Source: Cytauxzoon felis (Eukaryota > Apicomplexa > Aconoidasida > Piroplasmida > Theileriidae). From it: a stretch of DNA of 64,000 bases. The notes under the pieces are model-generated. The model had not been told where the DNA came from. It ran no database searches and saw nothing but the letters and a program-made list of their open reading frames with translations. Positions 35,974 to 46,644 of this stretch are shown here, piece by piece. Made by a program: the position numbers and the translations under genes. The stretch is taken from contig JAIQCW010000155.1 of NCBI GenBank assembly GCA_020283715.1, positions 46,110 to 110,109 on the forward strand, read 5' to 3'. The stretch's first letter is position 1. Each line of letters starts with the position of its first letter.

Positions 35974-37416
35974 TTGTATTTTTTAATGTCTCATAGATAC
36001 ACATCCATTCTTTTATCGCATATTTTAAATTTGAATCATAATATTAATTTTCGTTTTGTTTTAAAAAGGGGATTGACTACAGCCGCTGAATGTCGTGATA
36101 CAAATTCTATGTCTTTTAATTTTACAAAAAATACTTTTAGTTTACTGGGAAATTTCACAAATAGTGAAACAAAATCTCTATTGCATAAATTGAGTTATAG
36201 GAAATTTAATGAGTTCCAGAATAAGATTATAACATGGGTTAAAGATGCATACAGTGATCAACGAAATGATGAATCTATATCATTGATTATCGGTGATCAT
36301 AAATCCGGTAAAACTTCGTCATATTTATTGGCGTTGACAGATTTGATTAATATGGAAAGGTATGAACTTTCAGCAAGAGGATGTAAAAGAGATGACTATC
36401 GCATAAAACTAATTTCTTATAGTAATTCTAGAGGTAGAGATATTGGTCCCATTAAATCTCTGCCAAAAATCCATGGAATACCGAAATTCGATTGGAACAA
36501 CTTGTTGGTACCACTTGGAATTGTCATTGTTCCTTCCAGGGAAGTTGGATTAAATGTATTTGATTTGGCATCTAAGCACAAATTACGATCAAAATTAATT
36601 GCGGGAGGTAAAGGTTACAAAAAACAGACGGGGTATATAAGTTAGTTTAATTGAGTAAATTAGACTTTATTATAACAATTTATTTCAGATGGTTGTATAA
36701 GAGTCCTTAACAAAGACGAAAGAGACAATATTGATTTATTTATATGTACACCGGAAATGTTAATAAAAGCTTTATCGGGTGAATATGAAAAGGTTATGAT
36801 TGATGTTAAATTTATCAAATTTTTATTTATGGAAGAATCAGATTTGCTATGTGATGGATTTTATCTCGAACAACTGACTGAAATTTTTAATATTCTGGAC
36901 AGTGTTAACTTGGTAAAGGTATATATTTCATCTGTACATGAAGATAAGTTGAAGAACTATTTGGTGAATTTGTATGGGAAATTCCATGAAATTAAGAGTA
37001 GCCATAATAAAATGATACAAGATGGTATACAACAAATATTTGATTGCATATCACAAGGTGACCATTTAGAAAGATTATTAGAAACATTAAATGATCAAGA
37101 AAAAACTGTTATTTTTTGTAATACAGTAAAGTGTTGTAAATTTCTGAGTCACTCGTTAAAAGATCGTGGATATAATATATCATCTTTACATGGCGAAATG
37201 AATTATGAAGAAAGAACTAATAATATTCAACAGTTTAGAAATTCCTCAGATATACTTGTAACAACTAATATTGCCACAAGGTTTAAACCATCAAATGATA
37301 TTAAGCATGTAATATCATTTGATTTCCCAAAAAACGTCAGTGAATACTCACATAGGGCATGGACAATTAACAAAAATGGTGGGTTTTATATTATTAATAG
37401 AAATAAACTGTTATAA
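35974..37416 (+). CDS. Divergent DEAD-box RNA helicase with organelle-type presequence
   Basis: Two exons, 35974-36640 and 36689-37416, joined by a 48-nt intron (phase 1) to give QTGYINGCIRV. About 465 residues. The N-terminus is basic, with LNLNHNINFRFVLKRGLTTA, fitting mitochondrial import. Seen: Q-motif-like FNEFQNKII, motif I GDHKSGKT, motif Ia VIVPSREV, motif Ib TPEML, motif II as EESD instead of DEAD, motif III as SSV instead of SAT, motif IV VIFCNTVKCC, LHGEMNYEER, motif V TTNIATRF, and motif VI as HRAWTINK instead of HRxGRTAR. The lysine of motif I is kept, the ATP-coupling arginines are not. Activity is doubtful. Ends soon after motif VI, so it lacks a C-terminal extension. Confidence 0.72.
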
Positions 37417-37574
37417 TAACCTATATTTGCTTTAATGTTCATTGGACACTACACAATTTTAATACATCACTACCTTTGTAGGTACTATAACTACGTTTTT
37501 TTCCAGGCGAAACTTACGAATAATAAAGGATATCCACAAGATTTCATCAGTAGATAATTTAATTGAATATAAAA

Positions 37575-38283
37575 ATGTCAATTCAAGAATTATTAAGGCT
37601 CTCCAAGTACAGCGACAAACACAAATTTTGCCGTATGTATTTCAATAATTATGTTATTTCAATATTATAGTCTGAAGAAGAAAAGGAAGCATGAAGAGCT
37701 TAAACTATCCCATAGGAGTCTAAAATCACCCGGACGTAAGAAGGTTTTAAAGAAGTTTTATCTCAGGTTCGTTAACTTGCAAATACAAAAATCAATATTT
37801 CATAGGCAAAAGGCGATTAATAAAGTGGAATTATTAAGGAAGAGAGGAATACTCAAAAAAGGACAAGGATTGCCCAAGTAAGTATAAAATTTGTATGAAT
37901 TCATAAATATATTTTACACTTTACTGTGACATTCTTATTGACGACTTTGGATCTCCCAAAAGTTGAACAATGTTGAAATGTCTATTTGAACCTAGTTAGG
38001 GTAAATCATTAGTATTCATTGAAATACCTATATACAATATAAAAATACTTACTAATGAACGTTATGTAGGATGCCAGATCGTCAAGTCGAAGTCTACGAT
38101 AGTCAAGAATACATTAAAATGCATCGTTCACCTGATGGTTTCTTACAATATCTTCCTAAACGTCGTTCTAGGATTATAAAAGTAAGTATAATAATCATTA
38201 GTTTATCGTTACTGCCTCAGGAAAATAAATACGGTCATGATAGAGAATCAATTATGATTAACGAAAAAATGTTGCAACTATAA
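37575..38283 (+). CDS. Small highly basic protein, four exons, about 147 residues
   Basis: Exons 37575-37636, 37671-37877, 38070-38181 and 38221-38283; all introns have GT..AG ends and the frame is kept. Begins MSIQELLRLSKYSDKHKF, then a strongly basic run (ILKKKRKHEELKLSHRSLKS) and ends NEKMLQL. About one third of residues are Lys or Arg. No domain recognised; its charge fits a ribosomal or nucleolar RNA-binding protein, possibly of the mitochondrial ribosome. An alternative frame upstream of 37575 is also open, so the start could be further 5'. Confidence 0.55.
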
Positions 38284-38318
38284 AATACACATTAATATAG
38301 TAAAAATAATTTTTTATA

Positions 38319-38543
38319 ATGTATAGACATGTATTTAATAATGGCTTGACGTTAAGTTTGTTTAATAAATTATGTACTGGATACAAGAACAAAGTCAGCG
38401 ATTATATGTTACAAAATACGTTATTAATTAACTTTAATATAGTTGAAACATTAGAATATTTTTGCAAAAATAAAACTAGGAGATTGGCTATTAAAAAGAA
38501 ACGCAAACGCATGGGTGAGCGTTTGAGCTTAAGATATCGTTAG
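38319..38543 (+). CDS. Small basic protein, 74 residues (possible mitochondrial ribosomal protein)
   Basis: Intronless ORF from ATG 38319. The N-terminal half (MYRHVFNNGLTLSLFNKLC) is hydrophobic and basic like an import sequence; the C-terminus ends in a dense basic patch (RRLAIKKKRKRMGERLSLRY). Such short proteins with a basic C-terminal block occur among organelle ribosomal proteins, but I cannot name a family. It sits 36 bases after one gene and 15 bases before PIG-C, in the same direction. Confidence 0.5.
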   Translation: MYRHVFNNGLTLSLFNKLCTGYKNKVSDYMLQNTLLINFNIVETLEYFCKNKTRRLAIKKKRKRMGERLSLRYR

Positions 38544-38558
38544 GTTTATTTCTATAAA

Positions 38559-39914
38559 ATGAAGAAAGAATGGAGAAAAATAACTTATGAAGATCAAGAT
38601 TATCCACTAAACTTTATAAGTACGGATTTTTTGAAGGGTTTAAATGAAAATGGTAACCATTCTCTATGACGATTATGAATTTATCGTAGGTTTCAATGAT
38701 TATAAAATCAGTGAAATTACACCCAAAATGTTGTTTGTAGTTGATCACATTAGTACTATGATTTTGATAGCACATGTTTATCTGTATATGAAGGATGGAA
38801 ATATTTCTATTAGGTTCGACAGAAATACTTATTGACGGATTAAATTTTTCTCAGATTTGTAATATTTGGAGTTAGCCTGTTTATTTGTATGCTTATTTCA
38901 TTGATTATTTTGACAAAAGGATCGAAACTTAGTTAGTTTCAAATTTCATTTTACAAATATCATTCTTTAGGACATTTAAGGATGATGGTAATCGTATACT
39001 TTGTTATTCAGGTTTTAGTGATTTAAACTATATTAATTCAGTATACTTTAGCTATTTCAGCCTGTTTTGCAAACGTTGACTGTTTCATTTAGCGATGATA
39101 CTGTGTATGCTCTTGTTTTCCGTTAGTTGACCACATGTAATTATACTATGTCTATAGTCATTTCAATAATGAACATCTTTACGCAAGATTATAGTTTAAA
39201 GTATGTTAGATTATAAAATATGATTATATATACAACAATATCTAGGCGCGTTGGCGGAATACATATGAAGGATGTAGATGTTATACCAATGAATTGCTTG
39301 TTGTTGGCACTTATTATGCTCGCTTCCAGGTTTGAAAGCTCAAAAATGGTTAATTTTTATTTATTGGATTCATAACATTTAATAAATTTTAGGCATCTAT
39401 TTATCTTCAATTTGCTATTGTGTAAGTATGATTTTTCAATTGTCTACCATGGTTATTTAGAACATTTTCCACACTACCTATATTGAAACAACATATAATG
39501 GTATGTAATTGTTCATGCGTTGTTAAATTCTTTTTTATGTTTTTGATGCCACGGATTATATAAAATCAACTTCTAAAAGCATACAAGTTCAAATATGATA
39601 TTTATAGGAATCTAAGAATAATGTGCTTATATATGGTTTTACATCAATCATAGTTTTAATAACGTGCTGTACCATAAACAAAATAATTATTCACGTATAT
39701 GTATCTGGGTATGTATTCAATTGAAATTGCTAAAATTGTATATTTAGACTGGTAGTCATAATGCTAATAATGCCTTTAATTTACATTCATTCCCAGCGTT
39801 ATAAAAGGTAAATGTTGAATTAAAACAAAATTAATCCAACACTATAGAAATGTATCTGGGCCGTGGAATCCTGACCAAGTTGTCAAAGGAAATAAAAGAA
39901 TCAGCCTTTACTGA
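38559..39914 (+). CDS. PIG-C (GPI2), subunit of GPI-GlcNAc transferase
   Basis: First step of GPI anchor synthesis at the ER membrane. The gene is hidden by about ten short exons. Start MKKEWRKITYEDQDYPLNFI matches the PIG-C opening (WQKVLYERQPFPDNYV in animals). After splicing: FLKGLNENGFNDYK, then IRFVIFGVSLFICMLISLII (membrane), a loop with CYSGFSDLNYINS, PVLQTLTVSFSDDTVYALVF (animal SPVLKTLTESVSTDTIYAM), further hydrophobic exons, IMLIMPLIYIHSQRYKR and the tail NVSGPWNPDQV, like HGPWDEA of PIG-C. Stop at 39912-39914. About 250-280 residues expected. Middle exon borders between 39180 and 39760 are uncertain. Active GPI synthesis fits the GPI-type surface candidates nearby. Confidence 0.8.
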
Positions 39915-39970
39915 TGTTAATTTAACTTTTGCTAATTATAATTATTTTACACGTATAATGTATCACAGAT

Positions 39971-40392
39971 ATGGTTGATGTTGATGTTAATTTACTAACT
40001 TTTGAACAGTACGTTTGTGATTAGGTTAAGATCTGTAGTTTCGGAACCTTTTCTTATTATTATATATTTAAGTAAAATCTATTTTATTTAGTAATGTTGA
40101 AATTGAATTCCCATCCAAAGACTTTTGCGAGAAGGTGATTAATGTGTTAGGATCAGAAATAAATACACATCTAAGTGAATCAACCATAGAATATAAAATG
40201 GAGGACAAAAATATGAAAGTGTAAGTTAAAGATTAAATATATTAAGTTTATAAGTTGAATGTGTTAATTTAATATGTTTTTTACTCTAGGTTGATAAGGG
40301 CGATAAATGCAAAGACATTGCGAATCAAGGTTAATGCGCTTTATGAGACATGTTATTTAATATCTACATTATTAGAAGATTTTATGAGCTAA
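39971..40392 (+). CDS. Pcc1-like subunit of the KEOPS/EKC complex
   Basis: Pcc1 dimerises the KEOPS complex that makes t6A37 in tRNAs. Three exons: about 39971-40009, about 40092-40220 and about 40291-40392. Read-out: MVDVDVNLLTFEHNVEIEFP, then SKDFCEKVINVLGSEI, EYKMEDKNMKV and, in the last exon, LIRAINAKTLRIKVNALYET with YLISTLLEDFMS. This is the Pcc1 fold pattern (FPS..a..v...L, a central strand, then A.....LR..VN.....l....E.). About 88 residues, the usual size. Its stop is 9 bases from the stop of the convergent secreted-protein gene. Confidence 0.8.
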
Positions 40393-40401
40393 ATAATTAC
40401 T

Positions 40402-40971
40402 TTACTTTGATATATCTATGCCTATAGTATTGCTATTTATGGATTCGCGGACCTTCTTCCAATTATCGCTGAGTTTATCACCAATTTTTGCAGCTTCATT
40501 AAATGTCTTTACAATTTGATCAACCCACTCATAGATTATCATCTTTTGAATAGGTGTTTCAAACGATAAATCTTCAAATAATGGGCTAAAATCTGTTCCC
40601 TTTTTAAACTTTGTTACAGCTGCATTGTACATTTGTTCGCAATATAACAATTTGTATATTAACAAATCTACAACAAATTGTCTTGCCAACATCTTATTTA
40701 TGATTTCTGTTGCATTTAAATTCACTGAATCAACTGAGGACCTCAAGTCGTAGTTGGATGCCTCATCTAAATCCCTATCCAATTCAATGTTCATACGTTT
40801 AGTCAATGAAATAACATTTTGTACAATCGTGTCCAATTGTCTTACATACGCTACTGGATCAGTATATGCCTCATATCCATAATATGTATCCAAATATAAC
40901 ATCTCTTTTGTATATCTGTGGCACGATGCAACCATTAACAAAGTACTGCAAAACAACAATATCAACGTCAT
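40402..40971 (-). CDS. Secreted protein of unknown family, 189 residues
   Basis: Single exon. A clear signal peptide (MTLILLFCSTLLMVASCH) is followed by a helical, soluble domain with two further Cys after the signal and no second hydrophobic segment. It includes YYGYEAYTDPVAYVRQLD, NATEIINKMLARQFVVDLLI and an end SNTIGIDISK. No known domain. Placed next to a second secreted protein with a similar all-helical look. Could be an exported antigen; function cannot be named. Confidence 0.7.
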   Translation of the reverse strand: MTLILLFCSTLLMVASCHRYTKEMLYLDTYYGYEAYTDPVAYVRQLDTIVQNVISLTKRMNIELDRDLDEASNYDLRSSVDSVNLNATEIINKMLARQFVVDLLIYKLLYCEQMYNAAVTKFKKGTDFSPLFEDLSFETPIQKMIIYEWVDQIVKTFNEAAKIGDKLSDNWKKVRESINSNTIGIDISK

Positions 40972-41791
40972 TGTGTATAATTATTATAATATGTACGACG
41001 GTTAAATTTTAAATATATATATACTATTGAAGTTGTTATATATGTGAATCTATGTTGCCATTTTCCCAGGAATTTTTTTTTATAGATTCAACATAGATGC
41101 AATTGTTTCTCTGTATATCTGGTAAGAACAACAACTACTGTGCTGTTAATGGCCATTTTGGTAGTGTTATGTCTTTATAATATTAAGTAAACAAAGTGTT
41201 TGCATCTACATGGTATAAAAATAATATCTCTATCTATAAGTGGATCTAGTATAATTGCGGAAACATTTGTTATTAATTGTTTGCTGATATTTTTTTGATA
41301 TTTACTTATTTTTACAATTTGACATTATTACATTATGTGAGTTGGGGGATACTACAAGTATTCTAAACATTTTCCACTAGACATAATATTTTTGTAAATT
41401 GCAATTTTTAGTTTAATGTTTACTGACTTTGCTTATACCATCAAGGTAATTTATAACGTTTGATATTGTATAATGTCATAATTCCGGTGTTTAGATTTTA
41501 ATAATAATTTCATAAACATATACAAAATATGACTATAATCATATTCTTAATGTTTATGATAAAATGCAATTACCGCGTTTAATTTTATATTATATGGATA
41601 CAATTCTTAGATTTAGATTTTAAGTCAACCACTCCCGTAAAATCTAGACATAGCATTATTCTATAGTTTTTAATTCTAATAATTTTAATGTCTTGAGTGT
41701 ATTAAAATATTTTATCTCAAATGTATTTGTTCCAAATGGAAGTTAAGTACAGGTAAAATAATAAGAAAATATCTATCATATACTATGTTTT
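40972..41791. other. Intergenic region with an inverted repeat
   Basis: About 820 AT-rich bases upstream of the 189-residue secreted protein. At 41047-41095 the words ATCTATGTTG and CAACATAGAT form a 10-bp inverted repeat with a loop of about 29 bases. No ORF was supported. Confidence 0.5.
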
Positions 41792-42514
41792 TTACATAAA
41801 ATATGAAAATAAAGTTGCTGCTATAATTACTATGATAGCATTAATCTTTAAAGTACTCCAGCCTGCCTTGAGTAGATATAAATCACCGGTTGATTTGACC
41901 GCTGGTAGTGAAGTAATATTATTGGCTATCCTTTTAGTTTCTTCCATGATTTTTGCGAGTTGTTTGTTTCTTTGTTGTTCCAATTTTTCAGCTACTTTGA
42001 GGTAAACTACCGATGTGCATATACCGAACTTAAGTTCATCCTTTGTCATTTCGTTCTTTTGTTTAGCGCTTACTTTAGCGAATGCTGTTAATGTATTTGT
42101 TGCATATACTAATGTTTTTAACGAATTTAATGAAGCCAATGCCACCTGTGAAGCGACATAATCTTTGGCGATATGGAGCTGTAAATAATAAAGTGTACTA
42201 GTATAAACAAGTCCATTCTTTAAATCTCTAGCTTCTTCATATAATTTATAGGCTGATTGTGTAAGTTCTCTTTCAATACCTGTGTCTTGGTATGATTCAA
42301 CAACTCGTGACACATCAAGTGGAGCGTTCACTAATTTCTCTGATAAAGGTGATGGTATTTTGAAATTATTGGATGCAACACCGTATACATCATGTAAACA
42401 AGCGAATCTATTCGGATAGTCTGGTCCATATAATATCCTGTTGGTACATGACACGGACAAAATTGTACCAAATATATGTAAAATTACAAACATAACATGC
42501 ATCTTTAAATACAA
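41792..42514 (-). CDS. Surface or secreted protein with C-terminal hydrophobic tail, 240 residues (possible GPI anchor)
   Basis: Single exon. N-terminal signal peptide (MYLKMHVMFVILHIFGTILS then VSC), an all-helical domain with Cys in RFACLHDV and FGICTS, and a C-terminal hydrophobic end (INAIIVIIAATLFSYFM). A hydrophobic end with no charged residues after it is the GPI-addition signature, preceded by small residues (SLPAVKSTG...). A tail-anchored protein is the alternative. Weakly similar in layout to its downstream neighbour (40402-40971). Sequence family unknown; a surface antigen is plausible. Confidence 0.68.
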   Translation of the reverse strand: MYLKMHVMFVILHIFGTILSVSCTNRILYGPDYPNRFACLHDVYGVASNNFKIPSPLSEKLVNAPLDVSRVVESYQDTGIERELTQSAYKLYEEARDLKNGLVYTSTLYYLQLHIAKDYVASQVALASLNSLKTLVYATNTLTAFAKVSAKQKNEMTKDELKFGICTSVVYLKVAEKLEQQRNKQLAKIMEETKRIANNITSLPAVKSTGDLYLLKAGWSTLKINAIIVIIAATLFSYFM

Positions 42515-42596
42515 TAAAAATTTAAAAAGCGTTAAAAATTAGCATCTAAAACATTGTTTAAATTTGAAATTTTGCGAAAGTGAAAATTTTTTTTCC

Positions 42597-44487
42597 TCAA
42601 AATCTATCAATGTTCATACGTTGCGGTGGAACATAGGTCTTTAATAAAGGCCATAATAATAAACCACAGGATACAGGTGAATGATCACTGGCTAACAACA
42701 TATTCTTGCAATTGGGTAATGCAGCTTTGTATGATTTATCATCAATTTCTAAGCACGTTTTTAGAGATGGCATTGACCATTTTAAAACGCGATCGGTCCA
42801 AGATGGTACACGTTCACAAACATTACCACCCTTGTACCACTTTATACCGAAATGAGTTTGATACTCTTTATCGGCCCAATTATTCAACGATTTGTCCATA
42901 ACATCTCTATCATCACGTTTCTTATATGTTGGATCAAATTTAATCACACCTTCTTCAAAGCCCTATATAAGTGTTATTAATTTAACAATGTAGACTAGAA
43001 TATATATTTAATTCGAATCTTACATATGGTTTATGTAAACCAATATACTAGTGTATCCAATTTTCATTGGGAACAGTCAAGTACCATTTGAAACGAAGAG
43101 AAAGACTTACATATTCAATGAAAATAGACGCCTTTCCTGAATATAATTCATCATTGTAGAAGAGAAGATCTCGTTTATTATCATTCAATAGTATAATTGC
43201 TTCTTGAGCAGAAATGTTTCGTACTCTAAAGTTAAAGTCTCCCGTCCAAAGCACGTGATGAAATACATCCTGAAATTGTACTCCATGACATCCTCCATAT
43301 GATTCCGCAACCTTCTTCAAAATTGTAGATGCAGCCTTCTGTCTTTCGTCAAATTTTGCAGGCAAATGGCCCCCAATTATGCATACAATTTGGTCAAGGA
43401 TTTTCATCTGTAGAGTAATTACCCCTTTACTGTGATTTAATAAACTTAAAGCAAATGCCTTAGATTTTCCAATCATAACGGATCCATCATATAACAATTC
43501 CGTACGTACCCATACCGCTAAGGTTGTGCTTTTTGTATGCAATAAGGCACCATCACCATAACCAGATAACTTATAATGTTCCAACTCAATCCTAGTAAAC
43601 GAATTATCAGATTCCCGAGCCAAATATTTACTAATTATATTAAATAGGTTAGATGATACAGTTTCTTGTAGTGCTATAACGTATATATCATAACCTGAAT
43701 CTATCCAATCGTTTAATGGCTCATCGTCATCTAGACCTAGTGGTTTTAGCTGTAAGGTACTTGCACGTTGTAGTTTCGGAGCATTCGTAGGTACAAGATT
43801 TGTTATAGGTGACGTTTCAATATTTTTACCTGAAGAACAATTATCAATTTTATTTCCAGTAGTTGGAACCACGTACAGAGATGGAAGTTCTAGGGTATTC
43901 GTAGACTGTAATTCAGTATACTGCATTTGTACATCATCAATTTCCGATATATATCCTTTTATTTCTATTGAATCATGTATATTTTCAGAGTCTGGTTCCT
44001 TTAATTTTATGATTTTCTCATCTGATTCTTTGACACTACTGCTGACACTCTTTCGTAGTCTCCTCCGTTTCATTTTATCTTCCTTTCCATCAAATAAGTG
44101 TGCGAACCAGTGTGTAATACTCTCTTTATGGGATTTGCTCTTATGAGTTGCATGTTTCGATGAAGGTAGAAGAGCAGTGGATTCCATAAACTCTTGGTAG
44201 ACACAGTTCCAGGTGCCAACAAATATGCTAATAGGCCTATTGCTGGTATCTCTATTATCTTCAAAGTTAGGAGCTACGATCTTACGCTCGTGCAAGTGTA
44301 ATCTTTTCCATTTTTTGAACAATTTCTGTTCGTCAGTTATACATTTATCAACTTTTTTACATTTAACATCATCAGCTTTGCATTTTTTAATACCTTGGTT
44401 TAGTAACATAACACGATCCTTAACCGATAAATATTCTTCATTTTCCACATGAGAAATATTCGTTAAATAATCCGCCGACGGATACAT
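42597..44487 (-). CDS. Inositol polyphosphate 5-phosphatase (no Sac domain)
   Basis: Second 5-phosphatase in the window. Exon 1 runs from ATG 44487; one intron falls just after ASIFIEY, and exon 2 (about 42597-42965) ends at 42597. IPPc motifs in order: IFVGTWNCVY, YVIALQETVSSN, SLLNHSKGVITLQ, WTGDFNFRVR, then FDPTYKKR, RVPSWTDRVLKW and LASDHSPVSCGLL. These are the catalytic motifs, all intact. The first 100 residues are Lys/Cys-rich, and a long Ser/Glu-rich insert with basic RRRLRKS lies between GTWN and QET, so the catalytic domain is split by an insertion of about 150 residues. No Sac, SH2 or RhoGAP domain is seen. Confidence 0.88.
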
Positions 44488-44770
44488 TTTTAATATTATA
44501 ACGAATCTTTGTACATTAACGATAAGTACTAACCATTTTCTATTTTAAGCATGTTAATATAAAGCGAGCTTATGTTGAATTATAAAATCCATATTGGATA
44601 CACTTCAAATGTAGTATTGAATAGTCAGTAGCCATTAATATAATCCACCCACCTTTTTCATGTAAACGCGTTTCATAAAATACATTTTCAAATCTTTACA
44701 TGCCATAAAAATATTTAGCAAAACTCTGTATTGAATATATTGAAAATGTGTATAAGTTTATACTGTAATT

Positions 44771-45900
44771 ATGGGCGATAACGAATTCGGTTCTTCAGAG
44801 AGCATACACAGACTACAGGACCGTTTTAATAATCTACATAATCGCAACATTCAAGAAATTTGTAAAAATGCTAGAATATCATCATTAAATGAGTTAAGGA
44901 AATCGTTATTGAATAAAACTAGAAAATCTTACCTCAATAATTTGCAGGCATTGTCTAACATACTTACCAGAGGTGTTGAAGGATATAGTCCGAATGAAAC
45001 GAATAAAAGGAGAGAAGTTACAAAAGTGGGATTATCTGAATACTCTTCTAAAGAACAAAAGTTGTTGGTTGATACTCATGATAATAACCTTACCAAAAAA
45101 AACAAAGCTATTGATGATGATGTTGAAATAAAACACAAAAATTTACAGGATGTAGATAAAGGATATTTATCTAAGAAGAGGATTGATATATTAGACAATA
45201 TTATTGATTCATTAGACTACAGATTTTTAAATATCGAGATTAATACTCTGCTGGTGTGGCCTGAGTATATATTAGGATTAGACTCTGATGTTGAAGAGGA
45301 AGTTGCACTTATTGGCAAAAGTTTGGTTTGTGTACGTCCAGAGGGAAGAAGAGTTATTGTGTTAATTAAAAATAATTATGCTACTGAGTATTGCAAGAAA
45401 GGTTATAAAAATAGATCCTTCAAAGTAGAATTTTCTAAAGGGGTAACTATTTTGGATTGTGTAATTAAGGATTATGATGAATATATCGATGATTCTTTGA
45501 AATATTATGTCCTAGATGTTTTGGTATACAATGATTGCCTATTGGCACATTCTGATACCGAATGCCGCCTGTTTTTCATACGTAGCCGGTATGTCACAGA
45601 ATATTAATTGTTAAACTTTTTATAGATTGGAAGAAATAGAATGGTCGCCCCAATCACATGTATTTATACCGGTAGAGTATCACGAGTGTACATCAGATTC
45701 TCTGCGAGAATTATATTACTCGTAGGTCTATATATCAATTGAATTAATAGTTAATTCATAGGGATATTTTAGATTATACTAAAGATTCACTGATATTTGT
45801 AGATAAGTCATCACCTTACATTGGAGGATATAATCCAAATTGGTTATGCTGGAAAGACTATAATGTTAGGTATATTGAATCCACTTGTAATGTTGTATGA
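44771..45900 (+). CDS. Snurportin-1 (m3G-cap snRNP import adaptor)
   Basis: Carries spliceosomal snRNPs with trimethylguanosine caps into the nucleus with importin beta. Exons 44771-45588, 45626-45721 and 45762-45900, joined by introns of 37 and 40 nt. The N-terminal helix-rich part (IHRLQDRFNNLHNRNIQEI, LRKSLLNKTRKSYLNNLQ) fits the importin-beta-binding domain. The cap-binding domain contains LLVWPEYILG, LVCVRPEGRRVIVLIKNN, ATEYCKKGYK, ITILDCVIKDYDE-like text, YYVLDVLVYND and ECRLFFIRSR, then DSLIFVDKSSPYIGGYNPNW, which match the human pattern in order. A notable conservation because this system belongs to splicing-rich genomes. The last codon overlaps the next start. Confidence 0.82.
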
Positions 45901-46369
45901 CAAATCAACACTTGTATTGGGATTTAGCACTGTTAAGGTCTATAGATCTTCCAATTATACTTATAGATCTAACGAATAACTGTTCCCAGATATGGTTATT
46001 AATATATATATATATATATCATACAGCAAGTATATGGAGGGTGATGTTATCGCACGCGTAATAAATAAAGGTTTAGAGTTACGCACTCTAGATGATGTAT
46101 ATGTAGGAAATATAGATGAGATGTCCGATCAAGATATCGTAACGTAGGTTCAGAAGTGAAAATTAATAATTGAACATTTTAGAATCATGGTGGAATCAGT
46201 AGACATACAATCAGCTCGAATTTTAAAATTTCGGGTATTAAACAAAAAATCACATAATATAGCAGATAGTATGAGAAAAATAATAAACAAGTTTATGAAT
46301 TCTAGGGGTTTGGAGTACAACATAGAGTACAAGTTTAATAGGATCGTATATTTATTAAGTATATCCTAA
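45897..46369 (+). CDS. Unknown small protein, three exons, about 134 residues
   Basis: Exons 45897-45994, 46027-46143 and 46183-46369. ATG overlaps the snurportin TGA (ATGA). The first intron carries an (TA)n tract of about 20 bases. Begins MTNQHLYWDLALLRSIDLPI, then DVIARVINKGLELRTLDDVY, and ends with a Lys/Asn-rich helix and RIVYLLSIS. No domain recognised. The conserved reading frame through two introns supports it as a gene. The terminal TAA overlaps the convergent acylphosphatase stop. Confidence 0.55.
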
Positions 46370-46644
46370 TATAATATATTAAAACCGTCATATGTTTCAT
46401 CATTATCTATACATTCAAATATGCACTTTTCAACTACTGAATTAGGTGATCCTACAGATCCTAAAAAATGTTTGAATGACTCCATGGACTCTTCACTATT
46501 CGTCTGTCCCACACCAACAACTGTACCATCAGGTTCATTCTTGACATAACCCCTTATATTCAATTTGTCTGCCTCCAATTTTGTGTATCTACGAAAAAAT
46601 ACACCCTGTACTTTGCCAAAAACTTGAAACTTAAAAGAGTACAT
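46366..46644 (-). CDS. Acylphosphatase
   Basis: Hydrolyses acyl phosphates; small cytosolic enzyme, 92 residues, intronless. Seen: KFQVFGKVQGVFFRRYTKLE, which has the GxVQGVxFR active-site loop and catalytic Arg, and GYVKNEPDGTVVGVGQ with the catalytic Asn (VxNxxDGxV). The family C-terminal pattern is shortened. The stop overlaps the stop of the convergent gene by four bases. Confidence 0.92.
   Translation of the reverse strand: MYSFKFQVFGKVQGVFFRRYTKLEADKLNIRGYVKNEPDGTVVGVGQTNSEESMESFKHFLGSVGSPNSVVEKCIFECIDNDETYDGFNILY

Noticed and set aside
45897..46369. GINS (Psf3-like) subunit
   Set aside because: Only weak pattern similarity; order of helices and length do not support it, so left as unknown.
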